From contig JAXLTY010000001.1 of assembly GCA_046329815.1 (NCBI GenBank), forward strand, positions 186,001 to 250,000: a stretch of 64,000 bases of DNA, given 5' to 3'. Under the pieces are notes generated by a model that was not told the origin of the DNA, searched no databases, and worked only from the letters and a program-made list of their open reading frames with translations. Shown here piece after piece: positions 52,058 to 61,381 of this stretch (its first letter is position 1; every line of letters starts with the position of its first letter). A program made the translations under genes and the position numbers. The stretch is from JADJSS01 sp046329815. GTDB taxonomy: Bacteria > Bacteroidota > Bacteroidia > Chitinophagales > JADIYW01.

Positions 52058-53674
52058 CTACCATTTTTTATTATCTAAAAGATACTGCTCAAAGTTATCT
52101 TTAGTTAACGCATTCAAGGTGTTTTCTTTCAGCAAACCACCTTTGCGCGCAGCAAAAACTCCGTATTTAATATCGTGTACACCATTTAGGTTATGCGCGT
52201 CCGGATTGATGGAAATCAACACATTTTTTTCCTGACAATAATCTATCCATTTGTAGTCGATATCTAAACGACGCGGATTGGCATTGAGCTCGATGCAAAC
52301 TTTATTGGCTGCGCAGGCATCAATTATTTTCTTATGATCGACAGGATACGCTTGCCGCGACAATAACAATCTGCCGGTCATGTGTCCTAATATAGTTGTA
52401 TATGGATTTTCAATCGCTTTGATTAATCGCAACATAGAACGTTCTTCATTCATTTTTAATTGCGAATGCACCGATGCAATAATTAAATCAAATGTCTTTA
52501 AAACTTCATCTTCATAATCTAAGTTTCCATCATATAAAATATCTGACTCTACACTTTTAAAAATTTTAAACGGAAACAATGCTTTATTCAGTTTTTCAAT
52601 TTCTTCGTGCTGTTGCAAAATTTTTTCTACTTGCATGCCATCTGCATAAAAAGCGCTTTTACTATGATCGGAAATTACCAAATATTCAAAACCTTGCTGT
52701 TTGCAATAGGTTGCTAAGTCTTTTAACGAATTCGCGCCATCGCTGTATTTGGAATGTGCATGCACCACACCTTTAATGTGTTTCAATTCAATTAACTGAT
52801 CTAATTTATTTGCTTCAACTAATTTAAACTCGAATTTGGAATCACGTATTTCAGGAGCGATAAAAGGCAAGTTTGCATCTTCATAAATTTCTTTTTCTGA
52901 AGTGTATTTTTTAGAAGCATCTATCTTAAAAGACAAGAAACCAAAATGTTCCGCATCGCTTGATTTTTCTAATAGTTTTAGATAAAATTCATCTTGTTTA
53001 CAAAAATGAAACTGCACCGGATCGTTGATGTATTTCTCATCAATAGTATTTTGTATTGTTTCATTTTCCGTTGCAATTAATATATCAACTTTTTCTAAAG
53101 TAATTTCTTTTCGCCTAAAATCGCCGCAAACAGAAACCAATAAATCAGGATAGGTTTCCTGTAATTCTGCTACAATCGTATTCGCTAATTCTTCCAGACT
53201 TGCCCATAAAAACAGGTTTGCGTTTTGTGTAATGAAATGCAGTTGATCTAAAATATTCTGTTGTGTTTTTGCTCCGAAACCTTTCAATGTAATCAAACGG
53301 TTTTCATTGCATGCATATTCCAATTCACCGATGCTTTCTATTTCCAGTTCTTTCCAAAGCTGCGCAATCTTTTTCGGACCAATGCCTTTTAATTGAAATA
53401 ATTCAATAATTCCCGGCGGTGTGATGGCTAAGTATTTTTCCAGCAATTCAAACTTTCCGGTATGTGTCAAATGATAGATCTTTTCCGCGATCGCTTTACC
53501 AACTCCATCAATTTTCTCCAATTCATCAACAGACAAATTCGCCAGTTCAACATCCAAATTTTTCAAATGTCTTCCTGCAAAATCATAGCTTTTAATCTTG
53601 AACGAATTTTCATTATGCAGTTCCATTAAGTCGGCCAGCAACGCAAAATATTTCGCTATCGTTTTATTATCCAT
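52058..53674 (-). CDS. PolX-like protein: degenerate polymerase palm plus PHP phosphoesterase
   Basis: 538 residues from MDNKTIAKYFALLADLMELH. The N-terminal helical and HhH region has IDGVGKAIA (55-63) and LKGIGPKKIA (95-104). The palm at 184-200 reads GDFRRKEITLEKVDILIA. Where PolX enzymes have DID, this has KVD, and the later palm Asp region reads VQFHF. The PHP domain looks intact: HAH (305-307), SDG, SDHS (335-338), E376, H403, H431 in GHMTG, and NPDAH (491-494). So 3'-5' exonuclease or phosphoesterase activity is likely and polymerase activity unlikely. Confidence 0.9.
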   Translation of the reverse strand: MDNKTIAKYFALLADLMELHNENSFKIKSYDFAGRHLKNLDVELANLSVDELEKIDGVGKAIAEKIYHLTHTGKFELLEKYLAITPPGIIELFQLKGIGPKKIAQLWKELEIESIGELEYACNENRLITLKGFGAKTQQNILDQLHFITQNANLFLWASLEELANTIVAELQETYPDLLVSVCGDFRRKEITLEKVDILIATENETIQNTIDEKYINDPVQFHFCKQDEFYLKLLEKSSDAEHFGFLSFKIDASKKYTSEKEIYEDANLPFIAPEIRDSKFEFKLVEANKLDQLIELKHIKGVVHAHSKYSDGANSLKDLATYCKQQGFEYLVISDHSKSAFYADGMQVEKILQQHEEIEKLNKALFPFKIFKSVESDILYDGNLDYEDEVLKTFDLIIASVHSQLKMNEERSMLRLIKAIENPYTTILGHMTGRLLLSRQAYPVDHKKIIDACAANKVCIELNANPRRLDIDYKWIDYCQEKNVLISINPDAHNLNGVHDIKYGVFAARKGGLLKENTLNALTKDNFEQYLLDNKKW

Positions 53675-53752
53675 AAAACAAAAATAGAAAATACCAAACA
53701 CTAATATCTTATAAGCAATAACTTTTTACTAAATTTGGATAACACTCTTGTT

Positions 53753-56218
53753 ATGGTAAAGAAACTATTTGGAATCCTGATCGCAATTATTGTAATCACA
53801 TTAATTTACTTTTTGAATAAGCCGCTCGGCAGCACGCCTGCATTAGGCATGTTTCTGTCGCCGACACATGGTTTTTGGAAAAGTACGGTTAATAAAGAAA
53901 CGCGCAATCAATCGATAGAAATTGAATGCGTGAAAGGCAAAGCCACCGTGGTGTATGATGAAATCGGTGTGCCACATATTTTTGCTGACAACGAAGAAGA
54001 TTTGATGTATGCGCAAGGTTATGTGGAAGCAAAAGACCGCTTATGGCAAATGGAATTCCAGATGTATGCTGCAGCAGGCAGATTAACAGAACTCGTTGGT
54101 GAAAAAGCATTGCCGTTAGATCGTTTCAGCAGAAGAATCGGTTTGGTTCGTGCCGCGAAAACATCACTAAAAGAAATAGAAGCCAATCCAATTTCTAAAA
54201 TGTTAATTGATAATTTTACTGCCGGTGTGAACGCATACATTCATCAGTTAAAGCAATCGGAAATTCCGGTAGAATATAAATTAATTGGCTATGCACCTGA
54301 AGACTGGACGCCGTTGAAATGCGCCTTGCTGATGAAATACATGGCAAAAGATCTGACCTATTATGATGTCGATGTAGAAAACACCAATGCGTTGCGCAAA
54401 TTTGGTGAAGAAGTTTACAAAAAAATGTATCCTGATTTTCCGTTTGGTTTAGATCCTATTATTCCGAATGGCACGAAATGGAATTTCAAATCGGTTGACA
54501 GTTTTTCTAATAAAGTTGCAGCCAATAAAAACATAGCAGTTTTATATAAAAATCCATACAAGCAATTTTATTCCAATCCAAATTACGGCAGTAATAACTG
54601 GTGCATCAACGGCAGCAAATCAGCATCCGGAAAACCTATCCTTTGCGGTGATCCACACTTAGGTTTAAACTTGCCTTCTATCTGGTATGAAGTGCAATTG
54701 AACTGTCCGGGTTTGAATGTGTATGGTGTTACCATTCCTGGCGCGCCTGGCGTTATCATTGGTCATAACGACAGTATTGCCTGGTCAGTGACGAATTCAG
54801 AGCGCGATGTCATCAATAATTTTTCTGTTGAATACGATGCAAAAAAAACAAGTTATAAATTAGGTAATGAGTTTGTGCCGTTCGAGTATGATGAAGAAGT
54901 GTATAAAATAAAAGACGGAAAAGATTTTCACGAGAAAATAAAAATGACGAAAGTAGGCGCTGTCGTTTATGATGAAAACTATGGTAATATAACAGATGAC
55001 AAAAAACATTTAGCCACCTACTGGCGCGCCGAAGAACCATCGAATGATTTAATGACATTTTATTATCTGAACAAAGCAAAGAACCACCAGGATTATCTGA
55101 ATGCGTTAAACTATTATGCTTGTCCGGGACAGAATTTTATTTATGCAGATGCATCAAACAATATCGCCATTCGCCAGCAAGGCAGCTTTATGCTGCGCAC
55201 GAATTATGGCGACGGTTCTTTCATTACACCGCTGGCTGATGTTAATATTGCAAAATTAAAAGCACGCATTCCGAATGAGCAGAATCCTTATATCTTAAAT
55301 CCGGAACGCAACTTCTGCGCCAGTGCTAATCAAAATCCGGTGGATCAAAATTATCCGTATTACACCAACGGACAATACGAAAATTACCGCAACCGTGTAA
55401 TCAATGAAGTGTTGACGAAAGCTACAAATTACACCTGGAAAGACATGGCGAAACTGCACAACAATAATTTAAGCTTGATGGCAAAAGAAGCGCTGCCTAC
55501 TATTTTATCTTACCTGAATAATATACCTACCGATGCAATGGGCAACAAGATTATCGCAACATTGAAGGCATGGAATTATTATGCAGATGCCAACAGTGAA
55601 GCGCCGACTTTCTTTTATAAATTATCTGACGAGATACAAAACGCTACTTATGATGAGTTGTCCGACAAAGGCATCAGCTATCGTTTACCGGAACCTTATA
55701 CCACAGCTAACTTATTAGTGAATGATCCTTCGTTTGTGCTGTTTGATTTACAAAGCACCGACACGGTAGAAACCGCAAAAGACATCGTGCGCATTGCGTT
55801 TGCGAGCACCGTTAAGTTCTTTGATGAAATGACGAAGCCAAGCATCAACATGTCTGCAAAAGGAAATGCAAAAGAAACCGAAGATAAAAAAGATGCCTTG
55901 CTTTGGCAGCATTACAAGAATACCAGCATCACGCATTTAGCGCGCTTAAAAGCATTTAGTGTAACCGATGTCAATATAGGCGGATACCACAATATTGTTA
56001 ATGCAGCATCTGATCTTTGGGGTCCGTCGTGGCGTATGATTGTTGATTTTGCAGGCGGCAAACCGCAATGCTATGGTATCTATCCAGGCGGACAAAGTGG
56101 CAATCCGGGCAGTAATGGCTTCACCGAGTTCATCGATAAGTGGGCAAAAGGCGAATACTTTAAGCTGCATTTTTATGCTAACAAAGAAGAAGCGCTGAAA
56201 GCAGTAAGTCGTAAGTAA
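53753..56218 (+). CDS. Penicillin acylase family Ntn-hydrolase
   Basis: 821 residues from the ATG at 53753; TTG at 53735 would add six. An N-terminal membrane helix (LFGILIAIIVITLIYF) directs export. The nucleophile is Ser280 in NYGSNNWCINGSKSASGKPI, where autocleavage before Ser separates alpha and beta chains. DPHLGLNLPSIWYEV and GAPGVIIGHNDSIAWSVTN follow as in the family. These enzymes hydrolyse amides such as penicillins, acyl-homoserine lactones or fatty-acyl amides; the substrate cannot be told here. Confidence 0.93.
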   Translation: MVKKLFGILIAIIVITLIYFLNKPLGSTPALGMFLSPTHGFWKSTVNKETRNQSIEIECVKGKATVVYDEIGVPHIFADNEEDLMYAQGYVEAKDRLWQMEFQMYAAAGRLTELVGEKALPLDRFSRRIGLVRAAKTSLKEIEANPISKMLIDNFTAGVNAYIHQLKQSEIPVEYKLIGYAPEDWTPLKCALLMKYMAKDLTYYDVDVENTNALRKFGEEVYKKMYPDFPFGLDPIIPNGTKWNFKSVDSFSNKVAANKNIAVLYKNPYKQFYSNPNYGSNNWCINGSKSASGKPILCGDPHLGLNLPSIWYEVQLNCPGLNVYGVTIPGAPGVIIGHNDSIAWSVTNSERDVINNFSVEYDAKKTSYKLGNEFVPFEYDEEVYKIKDGKDFHEKIKMTKVGAVVYDENYGNITDDKKHLATYWRAEEPSNDLMTFYYLNKAKNHQDYLNALNYYACPGQNFIYADASNNIAIRQQGSFMLRTNYGDGSFITPLADVNIAKLKARIPNEQNPYILNPERNFCASANQNPVDQNYPYYTNGQYENYRNRVINEVLTKATNYTWKDMAKLHNNNLSLMAKEALPTILSYLNNIPTDAMGNKIIATLKAWNYYADANSEAPTFFYKLSDEIQNATYDELSDKGISYRLPEPYTTANLLVNDPSFVLFDLQSTDTVETAKDIVRIAFASTVKFFDEMTKPSINMSAKGNAKETEDKKDALLWQHYKNTSITHLARLKAFSVTDVNIGGYHNIVNAASDLWGPSWRMIVDFAGGKPQCYGIYPGGQSGNPGSNGFTEFIDKWAKGEYFKLHFYANKEEALKAVSRK

Positions 56219-56274
56219 TAAGTCGTAAGAAAAACAATTCAACATTCATCACTCACCATTCAAAATTAAGCATC

Positions 56275-56685
56275 ATGTTTCCAATAAAAGTGTTAATCAT
56301 CATCGTTCTAAGTTTTTTGCTGACCTTGTTTTTGCCGTGGTATAGCGTGGCGATAGCAGCATTCATTACCGGTTTGGCACTGTCCAACAAAGCAGGTAAT
56401 AATTTCATCAGCGGATTTTTTGGTGTTGGTTTATTTTGGCTGGCTTATACCTTGTTCTTAGATATTCGTAACGAACATATCTTGAGTTCAAAGATTGCGG
56501 CATTATTTTCCGATAACTTAGGAACAGAAATCACGTCTGGTGTATTGGTGATGGTTACGGTATTTTTAGGTGCCTTGATTGGCGGTTTGTCGTGCATGGC
56601 AGGCGCGATGATCATGGATGACGGCAGCCGCGCGCGCAAACGCAAAGCTGTTAAAAGCGGACGATATACGCTAAAGATGAATTAA
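56275..56685 (+). CDS. Small inner-membrane protein, unknown function
   Basis: 136 residues with four hydrophobic segments (VLIIIVLSFLLTLFLPW, VAIAAFITGLAL, GVGLFWLAYTLFL and VLVMVTVFLGALIGGLSCMA) and a basic C-terminus (RARKRKAVKSGRY). No family recognised. It follows the penicillin acylase gene by 56 bp on the same strand. Confidence 0.6.
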   Translation: MFPIKVLIIIVLSFLLTLFLPWYSVAIAAFITGLALSNKAGNNFISGFFGVGLFWLAYTLFLDIRNEHILSSKIAALFSDNLGTEITSGVLVMVTVFLGALIGGLSCMAGAMIMDDGSRARKRKAVKSGRYTLKMN

Positions 56686-56872
56686 ATACTCAACTTCATT
56701 CATTTAGATTTTCCAAAAAATAATCTATCCGTTAACAATAAACCTCAACTACATAAATACAATTTTCAAAATATAAATATTACGATGCACCAAATTTATT
56801 AGTGTGCAATAAAAAATCAAAATTTCATTTTACTTCGCTGCGCCGCCTGGTTGTTCCATATTATTTTCGGTA

Positions 56873-57307
56873 TTACACGTTATGTCTCGGATCAAAATCT
56901 ACCATCCATTCAATACCATATTTATCTCTGAACATACCGAAGTAAGAACCCCACGGACTGTCGCCAATCGGAAATTCAACTTGTCCACCTGCAGAAAGCC
57001 CCTTAAATAAATGGTCGGCTTCTTCTTTGCTTTCGGCGCTGATGGAAATCTTGCTCCTGTTCTCGTTTTCATTCACCACACCCATAAACGACGGAACATC
57101 ATTCGCCATCAGCACATTTTTTCCGATAGGCAACGCAATATGCATAATCTTGTTCGCTTCGCTTTCATCTATAGGATGGTTCGGATCGCCGGGCATGTCT
57201 TTAAAACGTACGACCATGGCAAACTCGCCGCCGAAAATCGACCTGTAAAAATTAAATGCTTCTTCGGCATTGCCGTTGAAGTTCACGTGAGGATTGATTT
57301 GTGCCAT
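56873..57307 (-). CDS. VOC family protein (PhnB-like)
   Basis: 144 residues with the PhnB/glyoxalase-like pattern: INPHVNFNGNAEEAFNFYRSIFGGEF, MHIALPIGKNVLMANDVPSF, and GDSPWGSYFGMFRDKYGIEWMVDF at the C-terminus. The fold binds metal or small ligands; many members have no assigned activity. A 187-bp gap beyond its stop codon shows nothing notable. Confidence 0.9.
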   Translation of the reverse strand: MAQINPHVNFNGNAEEAFNFYRSIFGGEFAMVVRFKDMPGDPNHPIDESEANKIMHIALPIGKNVLMANDVPSFMGVVNENENRSKISISAESKEEADHLFKGLSAGGQVEFPIGDSPWGSYFGMFRDKYGIEWMVDFDPRHNV

Positions 57308-57361
57308 GTTGTTCTTTTTTTCTTAAAGCTACTTATTATTTATTTCCTGAGCAACACTTAT

Positions 57362-57411
57362 GGTAGGTGTCTCACCAACCATGTATAGTTTCGGTTGGTG
57401 CAGCACTAACC
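57362..57411. repeat. GGTTGGTG-family REPIN, copy C (inverted)
   Basis: GGTAGGTGTCTCACCAACC (57362-57380) and GGTTGGTGCAGCACTAACC (57393-57411) are the same pair seen near 43010 and 43171 in the opposite orientation, including the flanking CTCTATC-type sequence. Stem mismatches show decay. Confidence 0.82.
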
Positions 57412-57430
57412 GATAGAGAAAATGGGAAAA

Positions 57431-57835
57431 CTAAGCATTTAAGATTGCAATTAATATTACTAACGCTACATAGAATCCAAATCCATAAATAGTCCATTTC
57501 GAAAATTCCTTTGCTTTCCTATCATATCCATCAGCTTTAAAAGTCCCGGCAAACATTAATTGTATCAGTCCAGGAAATATGAATGTCAATACCTTCCAAT
57601 GTGTCGCTAATGGCTCATCTGCCTTATCCTCTTCAATTTGTTGAATTTGCTTGAGGTCTTCTTTTACAGTTTCGAGTGTTTCTAAGGATAAGTTTCTCTT
57701 TTCAAATTCCTTTTTTGCAGCTTCAAATGCAGACGGTTCGTAATCGTCAATTGGTCCTGTTACAATTTTCACAAGTTCTGCATCCGTTCGTTTTGACATT
57801 ACACCTTCGAAATTATCACTTATTTTATTTGCCAT
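57431..57835 (-). CDS. Small membrane protein with cytoplasmic N-terminal domain, unknown function
   Basis: 134 residues. An acidic helical N-terminal part (MSKRTDAELVKIVTGPIDDY ... AAKKEFEKRNLSLETLETVK) is followed by two membrane helices (LTFIFPGLIQLMFAGTF, WTIYGFGFYVALVILIAIL). No family recognised with confidence. The 21-bp array 3 lies ~210 bp upstream of its start. The interval 57836-58047 shows no gene. Confidence 0.6.
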   Translation of the reverse strand: MANKISDNFEGVMSKRTDAELVKIVTGPIDDYEPSAFEAAKKEFEKRNLSLETLETVKEDLKQIQQIEEDKADEPLATHWKVLTFIFPGLIQLMFAGTFKADGYDRKAKEFSKWTIYGFGFYVALVILIAILNA

Positions 57836-58047
57836 ATAAAAGTTTGATTATTACAAATACAACAATACACTACATTATCAAATCTACAATTTATTTATTT
57901 ATTGACCACATTTTTACTTCTACACACTGCATAATTGCAGTTTTCTGCTCATTAGCAAGTCTTCGTTACGATGTAGCAGATACTGTACACTAATTAGCTA
58001 CGTCAACACAATCTTATATTGCAGACTTTCAGGTATTGGTAATAGCA

Positions 58048-58152
58048 TGTCAGTCTATAGTTAATGAATGTCGCTCTATAGTTGTTTCATGTCAGTCTGT
58101 AGTTACTGCCTGTCGCGCTATAGTTACTCTTTGTTAGTCTATAGTGTAACAG
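58048..58152. repeat. 21-bp tandem array 3 (five units)
   Basis: Units begin at 58048, 58069, 58090, 58111 and 58132. The consensus opens TGTCRSTCTATAGTTA; the last five or six bases vary. Stops occur in the frames examined, so it does not code. The period matches arrays 1 and 2 exactly although the sequence differs. Confidence 0.9.
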
Positions 58153-58228
58153 CGACCTGCAAGACGGTGACAAGAATAGAAAATGAATTGAAATTACACT
58201 AACTGTGCACTCTATGTGTAGTCAGCAT

Positions 58229-58262
58229 AAAAAAATCCATCGCTCAGGCGATGGATTTTTTT
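58229..58262. terminator. Strong bidirectional terminator
   Basis: AAAAAATCCATCGC / GCGATGGATTTTTT forms a long perfect stem with a TCAG loop and A/T runs on both sides. It begins at the stop codon of the SnoaL-like gene. Confidence 0.92.
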
Positions 58263-58791
58263 ATTCGTCGTTGCGTGGTAATTGTCCCAGTTGCTGCATC
58301 AGCTCCAGTTTATCTATAAAGTCACGCTCTTCGGCAATTTTGCCGTTGTCCATACGCACTAATGTAACACCTTCAATATTTATGGCTCTGCCGGTTCGCT
58401 CTATGCCGAAAAAGGTTCCGGAATGCGTTCCGGTAAAATTCCAGTACTTTACAATTTTATCGCCATCGCCAAACACCGCGTTAATAGTAAAATGAATATT
58501 AGTAAAGCCGGTAATAAAATTAGCGTAATAGGCACGTGCACTGTCGAGCCCGACCACATCCAGTTTGCCTTCGTGCATTACGAGGTCTTTGGTAAAATTG
58601 GTATCATTGATGAGGTGCAGTTTCCCTTTATTGATGATCTGGTCCCAAACTTCGGTGTATAGTTTAATATTTGCTTTGGTAAGCGCCGCCTTGTCCGGTT
58701 TTTCCTGTTTACATGCCGAAAAGAAAGTACCTGTAAACAGGAATAAGACTAACAATAGATAGGTGCTACGTGTATGTTTCCAGATTTTCAT
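58261..58791 (-). CDS. SnoaL-like (ester-cyclase-type) lipoprotein
   Basis: 176 residues with a lipoprotein-type signal (LLLVLFLFTGTFFSACKQEK). A SnoaL-like NTF2 domain follows: NIKLYTEVWDQIINKGKLHL, LDSARAYYANFITGFTNIHF, VKYWNFTGTHSGTFFGIERT and NGKIAEERDFIDKLELMQQL. The fold is used by polyketide cyclases and by many stress proteins; activity unknown. The stop codon runs directly into a strong terminator. Confidence 0.88.
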   Translation of the reverse strand: MKIWKHTRSTYLLLVLFLFTGTFFSACKQEKPDKAALTKANIKLYTEVWDQIINKGKLHLINDTNFTKDLVMHEGKLDVVGLDSARAYYANFITGFTNIHFTINAVFGDGDKIVKYWNFTGTHSGTFFGIERTGRAINIEGVTLVRMDNGKIAEERDFIDKLELMQQLGQLPRNDE

Positions 58792-58933
58792 AGTATCAAA
58801 TATAAATTATTTTTCAGAGAAGCACCACAACTATATCTATTCTTCAAAGAATGTTAATGCTTTTGATTTTTTAACCAACGTCCATCCTTTTTCGCGAAAT
58901 AGTTGTGTATCTTTCGACATCAAAAGAAAACCT

Positions 58934-59788
58934 ATGTCGAATATCATTCAATTAAAAAGTCTTCCGAATACTGCTTCATTATATGCACGAATTGCTTCTA
59001 CGCTAATAAAAAAAGGAAATGGAAATCTTCCTGATCTTAAAATTCAATTTGACAACCAGATTATACAGCCAGGTGATGTAAAAAAGTATAATAAAGTATG
59101 TGGCTTCGACCATACATTGATTGTGCCATCTACTTATATCCATACGCGCGTATTTGAATTGCAGGCAATATTGCTGACACATCCGGCTTGTCCGTTTCCA
59201 TATCCGGGTTTAATTGTTTTTGCGAACACCATTAAACAAACACGCTCGCTGTATGTTGGTGAAGAGTTCAATATTATCTGTAGTTTCGGCAACCTCGTAG
59301 CACACGAAAAAGGACAGGCATTTGAGATCTATAGTGCAATTGAAGTAAAAGGCAAACGCATTTGGGAAGAAACGATGGTTTTCCTTTATAAAGGAAAAGA
59401 AGGTATAGGCAGCGTGTTTGAAATGTACCAGCCGCAACTGGCAGAGAACTGTATTAAGAAAAGCTGGAGTTTGCACCAAACATTAGGATTGGAATATGCG
59501 CAGGCATCCGGCGACTTCAATCCTATTCATCTGCATACGATACCTGCTAAACTGTTTGGTTTTCCGAAACATCTTATTCATGGCATGTGGTCGCAATCGA
59601 AAGTGTTGGTAGAACTGGAAAAACAATTATCAGATTCGTTTGAGTTTGCAGTAGCGTTTAAAACGCCTATCTTCTTGCCTGCAAGCGTTATCTTCCGTTA
59701 CGAAAAAACAGATAAAGGGTTCAATTTTGACGTGGTAGATAAAACTCAGCAAAAACCGCATCTGAAAGGATATATTTACAACTGTTAG
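58934..59788 (+). CDS. MaoC-like acyl dehydratase
   Basis: 284 residues from MSNIIQLKSLPNTASLYARI; codons upstream of 58934 in the same frame run into the divergent gene and are not conserved-looking. It is a double hot-dog protein. The C-terminal half carries the hydratase-2 motif YAQASGDFNPIHLHTIPAKLFGF with IHGMW. The expected reaction is (R)-specific hydration or dehydration of enoyl-CoA. The next gene begins one base after its stop codon, so an operon with the MFS gene is clear. Confidence 0.88.
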   Translation: MSNIIQLKSLPNTASLYARIASTLIKKGNGNLPDLKIQFDNQIIQPGDVKKYNKVCGFDHTLIVPSTYIHTRVFELQAILLTHPACPFPYPGLIVFANTIKQTRSLYVGEEFNIICSFGNLVAHEKGQAFEIYSAIEVKGKRIWEETMVFLYKGKEGIGSVFEMYQPQLAENCIKKSWSLHQTLGLEYAQASGDFNPIHLHTIPAKLFGFPKHLIHGMWSQSKVLVELEKQLSDSFEFAVAFKTPIFLPASVIFRYEKTDKGFNFDVVDKTQQKPHLKGYIYNC

Positions 59789-59789
59789 A

Positions 59790-60062
59790 ATGACGATAAG
59801 AGTAAAAGCATTCCTATATACAATTGGTATTATTGGCTTATACCTCATGTTGGTTGTAATCAATTTTTGCACAGGATATGATTTGCCAAGCTGGCTGGAT
59901 ACACCTATTGCATTTGGTTTTGGTATTGTCTATTTTGTGAAAGCACCACTCAGTTATCTGTATCTGCTCATAGGATCAGCTATTATTATATTACCGCTTT
60001 ATTTAATCATTTATTTTATTCTGAAGAAAAGGAATAAAACATCTACACAAGACATTCCATGA
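59790..60062 (+). CDS. Small three-helix membrane protein, unknown function
   Basis: 90 residues with hydrophobic stretches AFLYTIGIIGLYLMLVVINF, IAFGFGIVYFVKAPLSYLYL and LIGSAIIILPLYLIIYFIL. No family recognised. It starts one base after the MaoC stop codon and its end overlaps the MFS start by 4 bp (ATGA). It is therefore translated as part of that operon. Confidence 0.65.
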   Translation: MTIRVKAFLYTIGIIGLYLMLVVINFCTGYDLPSWLDTPIAFGFGIVYFVKAPLSYLYLLIGSAIIILPLYLIIYFILKKRNKTSTQDIP

Positions 60063-61294
60063 AAAACGACCCATACGCAGCACTCCGATACAAAGAATTC
60101 CGTGCCTTCCTGGTAGCACGCTTTTTAATTACCATCTCGCTGACTATGCAGGCAGTCATCATCGGTTACGAAGTGTATGAACTGACCGGTTCGAAATTAC
60201 TGTTAGGTTTAATTGGCTTAACGGAAGCTATTCCTGCTATCGGTATTGCTTTGTACGGTGGCTATGTTGCCGATAAATCAGAAAAAAGAAACATGCTGAT
60301 CACGTTCGTTTCTTTGTACATGCTAATGTGTATCTGCCTTTTTATAATCACACATACTGATTTTATAACCTATGCCGGTAAGCAAATCATAACGTATTTA
60401 ATTTTTGGTGTCATATTTATTACTGGTATAGCGCGCAGCTTTTCCGGTCCTGCCGCATTTGGTTTATCGGCGCAGATCATACCAAGAGAAGTATATCAAA
60501 GCGCTATTACATGGAGCAGCAGTGCCTGGCAGTCAGGCGCAGTTTTAGGGCCTGCCATCGGCGGCTTGTTATTAGGAAAATTAGGTATCTCTACTACATT
60601 TATTATTATTATCTGTATGCTTACCATCGCTATATTTTCTTTATTTCAGATAGATAAGAAACCCATTTTGTTTACGCCACAAAATGAATCTGTTTTCGAA
60701 AGCGCAATGCAAGGTTTGAAATTTGTCTTTAATAATAAAGTCATTTTGTCATGTATCAGCTTAGACCTGTTTGCTGTTTTGTTTGGCGGCGCAGTAGCAT
60801 TGCTTCCTGTATATGCGAAAGATATTTTACACGTTGGTGCAGAAGGTTTGGGCTGGCTGCGTGCTTCGCAGGCAATTGGCGCAATCATCATGCTGATGAT
60901 ACTCGCCTATTTTCCAATTAAGAAGAACGCAGGTATCATTCTGCTGTGCGCTGTATTCGGATTTGGTTTGTTTATCATCCTGTTCGGTATCAGCAAAATA
61001 TTTTGGTTCTCGATGTTCTGCCTGATTATAAGTGGCGCACTTGATGGCATCAGTGTTTCTATCAGGCACACGATTGTGCAGCTCGCTACACCTGATGATA
61101 TGCGCGGACGTGTTTCTGCGGTAAACTCTATGTTTATCGGTTCTTCCAATGAGATTGGTGAATTTGAAAGCGGTGCGACAGCTCATGCTATGGGAACGGT
61201 TCCGGCTGTTATTTTCGGCGGTTGCATGACCTGCCTGGTGGTTGCTGTTACCTATTTTATATCGCCGTCCATCCGCAAGCTGGAACTGAAATAA
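60059..61294 (+). CDS. MFS transporter (EntS/MFS_3-like)
   Basis: 411 residues, twelve predicted helices. FRAFLVARFLITISLTMQAV at the N-terminus, LYGGYVADKSEKRNML (loop 2-3 motif), WSSSAWQSGAVLGPAIGGLL (motif C-like in helix 5) and PDDMRGRVSAVNSMFIGSSN near helix 11 are typical of the MFS_3 exporters related to EntS. Likely a drug or siderophore exporter; the substrate is unknown. It overlaps the upstream small gene by 4 bp. Confidence 0.92.
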   Translation: MKNDPYAALRYKEFRAFLVARFLITISLTMQAVIIGYEVYELTGSKLLLGLIGLTEAIPAIGIALYGGYVADKSEKRNMLITFVSLYMLMCICLFIITHTDFITYAGKQIITYLIFGVIFITGIARSFSGPAAFGLSAQIIPREVYQSAITWSSSAWQSGAVLGPAIGGLLLGKLGISTTFIIIICMLTIAIFSLFQIDKKPILFTPQNESVFESAMQGLKFVFNNKVILSCISLDLFAVLFGGAVALLPVYAKDILHVGAEGLGWLRASQAIGAIIMLMILAYFPIKKNAGIILLCAVFGFGLFIILFGISKIFWFSMFCLIISGALDGISVSIRHTIVQLATPDDMRGRVSAVNSMFIGSSNEIGEFESGATAHAMGTVPAVIFGGCMTCLVVAVTYFISPSIRKLELK

Positions 61295-61381
61295 TTGTTT
61301 AGAAATAAGCTAATTTCACATTTAATTTTATTTGAATCAGATAATTATTGCGATATTGCGTAGTACACTCAATCTATCTAT

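Noticed and set aside
58763..58933. 57-residue N-terminal extension of the MaoC-like protein
   Set aside because: It overlaps the start of the divergent SnoaL-like gene and has no family character; ATG at 58934 fits better.
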